From an uncultured Halieaceae bacterium (lineage in GTDB: Bacteria > Pseudomonadota > Gammaproteobacteria > Pseudomonadales > Halieaceae), in contig CAJXDE010000002.1 of NCBI GenBank assembly GCA_913052635.1, positions 1 through 48,257 on the forward strand: a DNA stretch of 48,257 bases, in the 5' to 3' direction. Made by a program: the position numbers and the translations under genes. The notes beneath the pieces were generated by a model. That model saw only the letters and a list, made by a program, of their open reading frames with translations, did no database searches and was not told the origin of the DNA. The first letter of the stretch is position 1. Every line of letters starts with the position of its first letter. Positions 46,037 to 48,257 of the stretch are shown here, piece by piece.

Positions 46037-47563
46037 TCAAATCGTTTCGACACAGCGTACCGCGACCGTGTTCTGTTGTTCAGGCCGCACCTCGAATTTG
46101 ATCCGCACGTCGCGGTATCCGTTGCGGATGCCCACAGCGGTGTAAACGCCCGGTCGCAGCGACAGGGTTTGTTGTGCCAGCGTGCCCAGCCGCCTGACGC
46201 GCAACAATGTGATGTCGGTGAGTCCATCAGAGGTCATGGTCACCGCCACCGGGGTACTGGCATAGGCGAGGGTATCGCGCGCCGCGGCAATTTGGGCTTG
46301 CAAACGCGGGCCACGGTCCGCAATCGCTTCTGCCTCGGCCAGTGTGTCTTGTGCAAGGCGCATGATCCGTGCATCGATCAGGCGGTCGCGCTCTCTTGGC
46401 ATGGTCTCCAGTCGCGTGTCTAGGTCAGCCCGCGGCTCGGCGCGGGCCACCCCCTCGGTGGCAAAGAGCATCAGCGCGTCGATCTCAAGCGCCTGTTGAT
46501 ACAGACCCACCGCGTCGGCCCAGCGCTCCTCACGCTCGGCTTGTGTGCCTTGCTCACGCAGCCCCAGCAAGGTGTTCTGGGTGCGGGCCTGCTCCAGTTC
46601 AATCAGTGCAGCACCGGGCTCCGGCGCGCCAGGTATCAGCCTCGCAGCGCTTCGGAATTGCTGCTCTGCGCTCTCGAAGGCTTTTGTCCCCATGGCCCCG
46701 TAGCCTGCGGTCATGGCGTCGGTAAATTGTTGCCGGGTCAACGCGGTGCGCAACTCACTCAAGCGGGCGTCCGCGCGCTGGTGGGCGGGGTCCGCTCGCG
46801 TAGCGTCGGTGGCAGCCTCCACTGCGGCGCCGAGATTGCCAGACGCCTCTCTCTCGACTGCGGTATCCAATGCTGCGATCACTGCGGGCAGTGCGGCAAG
46901 TCGATCCTCTAGTGCAATCAGCCGGATGTCGGTTGGTGCCATTTTGGTCAGCTCGCTAAAGCGCGCCTGAGCGGCCAATACGTCACCGCTCTCAATCGCC
47001 GAAACCAGCGTGTCGTAGAGCGCCTTAATGCGCTCGGGCAGGCTGGCCTCGAGTTCAAGCAGCTGGTCGAGGGCCAGTTGGTACTCTTCGGTGGCCCCGG
47101 TAAAGTCGCGCTCCCGGTAGGCGGTATCGCCCGCAGTCGCGTGACCCAAAGCCTCTCCATAGATGGGTTCGCCCCATTTCGCCACCTCGCGTTCCGCAAG
47201 CGATTCCTGCAGCGTCAGCAGCGACTGCAGCACTTCCTGCGCATCGCGTCTGAGCGCGCTTTCCCGGGCTTCGGCGAAGGGGCTACGCTCATTACCCGTG
47301 TCTTTCGCGACGCTATCTGATGCAACGATATTTCCAGATGATGCGGCCTGCTCCGGTTCAATCAGGCCCGGTGCGACGTCGTCAGGGGTCACCAGCTGCG
47401 GCAGGACAAAAAAAACGAAGACCATTAACACCGCGGCAGTAGCGAGGGCGATCACCACCAGTCGCGGTTGTCCCCCCTCTGATCCCAAGTCAACCGATTC
47501 TGTTTTGGCTGGCGCGGGCTCGAAGGTGGTGGCGGAAAGGGGCTGCTCTTTGTGGTCGGTCAC
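46037..47563 (-). CDS. TM protein with helical repeats and PEGA-like end
   Basis: 508 aa from a GTG that overlaps the preceding stop by four bases (GTGA). Cytoplasmic start with LSATTFEP at 9-16, a membrane helix (about 35-55, VVIALATAAVLMVFVFFVLP), then a long Ala/Glu/Leu helical region (about 95-425) with TPR-like pairs such as YRERDFTGATEEYQLALDQL and ERWADAVGLYQQALEID, and a C-terminal beta segment (about 430-508, LSLRPGVYTAVGIRNGYRDV) like one PEGA repeat. It is thus a partner of the PEGA/SUMF1 protein, with which it shares the ATTFEP motif. Periplasmic scaffold (inference). Confidence 0.85.
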   Translation of the reverse strand: MTDHKEQPLSATTFEPAPAKTESVDLGSEGGQPRLVVIALATAAVLMVFVFFVLPQLVTPDDVAPGLIEPEQAASSGNIVASDSVAKDTGNERSPFAEARESALRRDAQEVLQSLLTLQESLAEREVAKWGEPIYGEALGHATAGDTAYRERDFTGATEEYQLALDQLLELEASLPERIKALYDTLVSAIESGDVLAAQARFSELTKMAPTDIRLIALEDRLAALPAVIAALDTAVEREASGNLGAAVEAATDATRADPAHQRADARLSELRTALTRQQFTDAMTAGYGAMGTKAFESAEQQFRSAARLIPGAPEPGAALIELEQARTQNTLLGLREQGTQAEREERWADAVGLYQQALEIDALMLFATEGVARAEPRADLDTRLETMPRERDRLIDARIMRLAQDTLAEAEAIADRGPRLQAQIAAARDTLAYASTPVAVTMTSDGLTDITLLRVRRLGTLAQQTLSLRPGVYTAVGIRNGYRDVRIKFEVRPEQQNTVAVRCVETI

Positions 47564-48257
47564 GAGTCCTGCGATTCAGGCGCTGCCGGCAGGCTGTCCG
47601 CGGGCGGAGCCGGGGGCTCCAGTGCGGCGAGCTCGGCGGCATAGATATCGGCCAGCAGTTCGCGCCACTGATCGTATTGGTCTTCCACGTTACCCGTCAG
47701 GCGAACCGTGCGGTCCTCGAGCTCAATCACCCTAGGCGTGATTTCGGCGTCTAAGGATTGTCCCAGTTCCTCCAGTGCGAGTGAGTGAATGTTGGATTCA
47801 GCGCGCTTTTCCAAGCCGCTTTTCAACAAAGCGCCACCACCAAGTACACCGACCGCACCGGCGCTGCGCGTGGTGCGACTACCCGATGTCTGGGCAAGCA
47901 CGCCTGCAAGAATCGCCGCACCGCCTGCGATCATCTCTCGTTGCGCCTCGGTCTCTAGCTCGCGCAGTGCGACGGTCTCTTCATAACTGGCTTTTCTCCA
48001 CTCCTGATAGGGCCCGTACATGTCCTCGGCAAAGCCTGAGTAGTGGCCCTGAAGTGTGTCGACAAATACATAGTGACGTTGCCGCAGACCGCGCACGCGG
48101 TTCAGCATCGGATCATCCTCCGCCGGCAATCGGCGCAGGCTGATCTGGCCTTTGTCATCTTCCTCGAGGTAGTCGGCGAAGGCGCCGTTGGCGAAATCCC
48201 GCGCGAAACGCATCTCGGCCACCTGGCGGATAGTCACGCGGTCTTCGGAGGGGAGTC
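47560..48257 (-). CDS. Protein of the VWA/TolQ block, N-terminus cut off by the window
   Basis: At least 232 codons; the leftward frame is open through the right edge, so the start is outside. A GTG at 48237 is in frame but the coding-like residues LPSEDR lie before it, so it is probably internal. Visible: a helical first part with VRGLRQRHYVFVDTLQGHYS and YQEWRKASYEETVALRELE, a Gly-rich small-residue stretch IAGGAAILAGVLAQ...SAGAVGVLGGGALLKSG (about 115-150 of the visible part) like a membrane-associated glycine zipper, and an Ala/Pro-rich end. I do not recognise the family. It is coupled to the tandem-repeat gene. Confidence 0.65.
   Translation of the reverse strand, partial: LPSEDRVTIRQVAEMRFARDFANGAFADYLEEDDKGQISLRRLPAEDDPMLNRVRGLRQRHYVFVDTLQGHYSGFAEDMYGPYQEWRKASYEETVALRELETEAQREMIAGGAAILAGVLAQTSGSRTTRSAGAVGVLGGGALLKSGLEKRAESNIHSLALEELGQSLDAEITPRVIELEDRTVRLTGNVEDQYDQWRELLADIYAAELAALEPPAPPADSLPAAPESQDS

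Overview
The window is a stretch of high-GC chromosome from a gammaproteobacterium. The housekeeping genes resemble those of Pseudomonas and of marine Cellvibrionales/Halieaceae (OM60/NOR5 type). Pointers are a split trpGDC cluster, dusB-fis-purH-purD, accB-accC-prmA, the order argC / DUF6776 / bactofilin / erpA / anmK / M23 peptidase / tyrS known from Pseudomonas, a Pseudomonas-like Asp-type HemB, and coq7. The genus is inference. I see no rRNA, tRNA, IS element, prophage or CRISPR array.

Layout. 1-462: start of a secreted C-type-lectin-like protein, leftward and cut by the window edge. 830-3303: trpG-trpD-trpC, rightward. 3317-3577: a decayed PhzF-family gene. 3757-4905: an acidic SPOR-domain membrane protein. 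5155-10132: leftward dusB-fis-purH-purD-coq7, linking tRNA modification, a nucleoid protein, purine and ubiquinone synthesis. 10557-13773: rightward aroQ-accB-accC-prmA. 13944-17464: leftward dsbD, PCuAC copper chaperone and a DUF2333 protein. 17471-18863: PfkB/adenosine-type kinase and a pentapeptide protein, leftward, divergent from a Nudix hydrolase (19053-19637). 19789-23287: leftward heme block hemJ-hemL-hemB plus a secreted Cys-containing protein. 23395-26118: rightward argC, DUF6776 protein, bactofilin, erpA. 26279-28716: leftward M23 peptidase and anmK. 28902-34688: rightward tyrS, LOG protein, SixA-like phosphatase, nagZ, Kazal-like lipoprotein, dicarboxylate-type symporter, gloC. 34689-48257: one long leftward block of envelope genes.

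The block at 36.4-48.3 kb is the most unusual part. In transcription order it has an incomplete protein with a Gly-rich segment, a TM/tandem-repeat protein, a TM protein with stacked PEGA repeats and a SUMF1-like domain, a small acidic secreted protein, a MotA/TolQ/ExbB-type channel protein, an actin/Hsp70-like protein with an FHA-like tail, two paralogous TM/coiled-coil/VWA proteins, two lipoproteins and an M48 metallopeptidase. Gaps are tiny or genes overlap. Both VWA proteins begin with an ExbD/TolR-like transmembrane segment carrying one Asp at the place of the proton-carrying Asp of ExbD/TolR/MotB. I infer a proton-driven envelope machine in which two VWA proteins replace ExbD/TolR, and I know of no characterised example of this gene set.

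Many start codons are not ATG (TTG or GTG). Where a Shine-Dalgarno sequence or family length decides a start, I chose a shorter protein than the longest open frame and said why.
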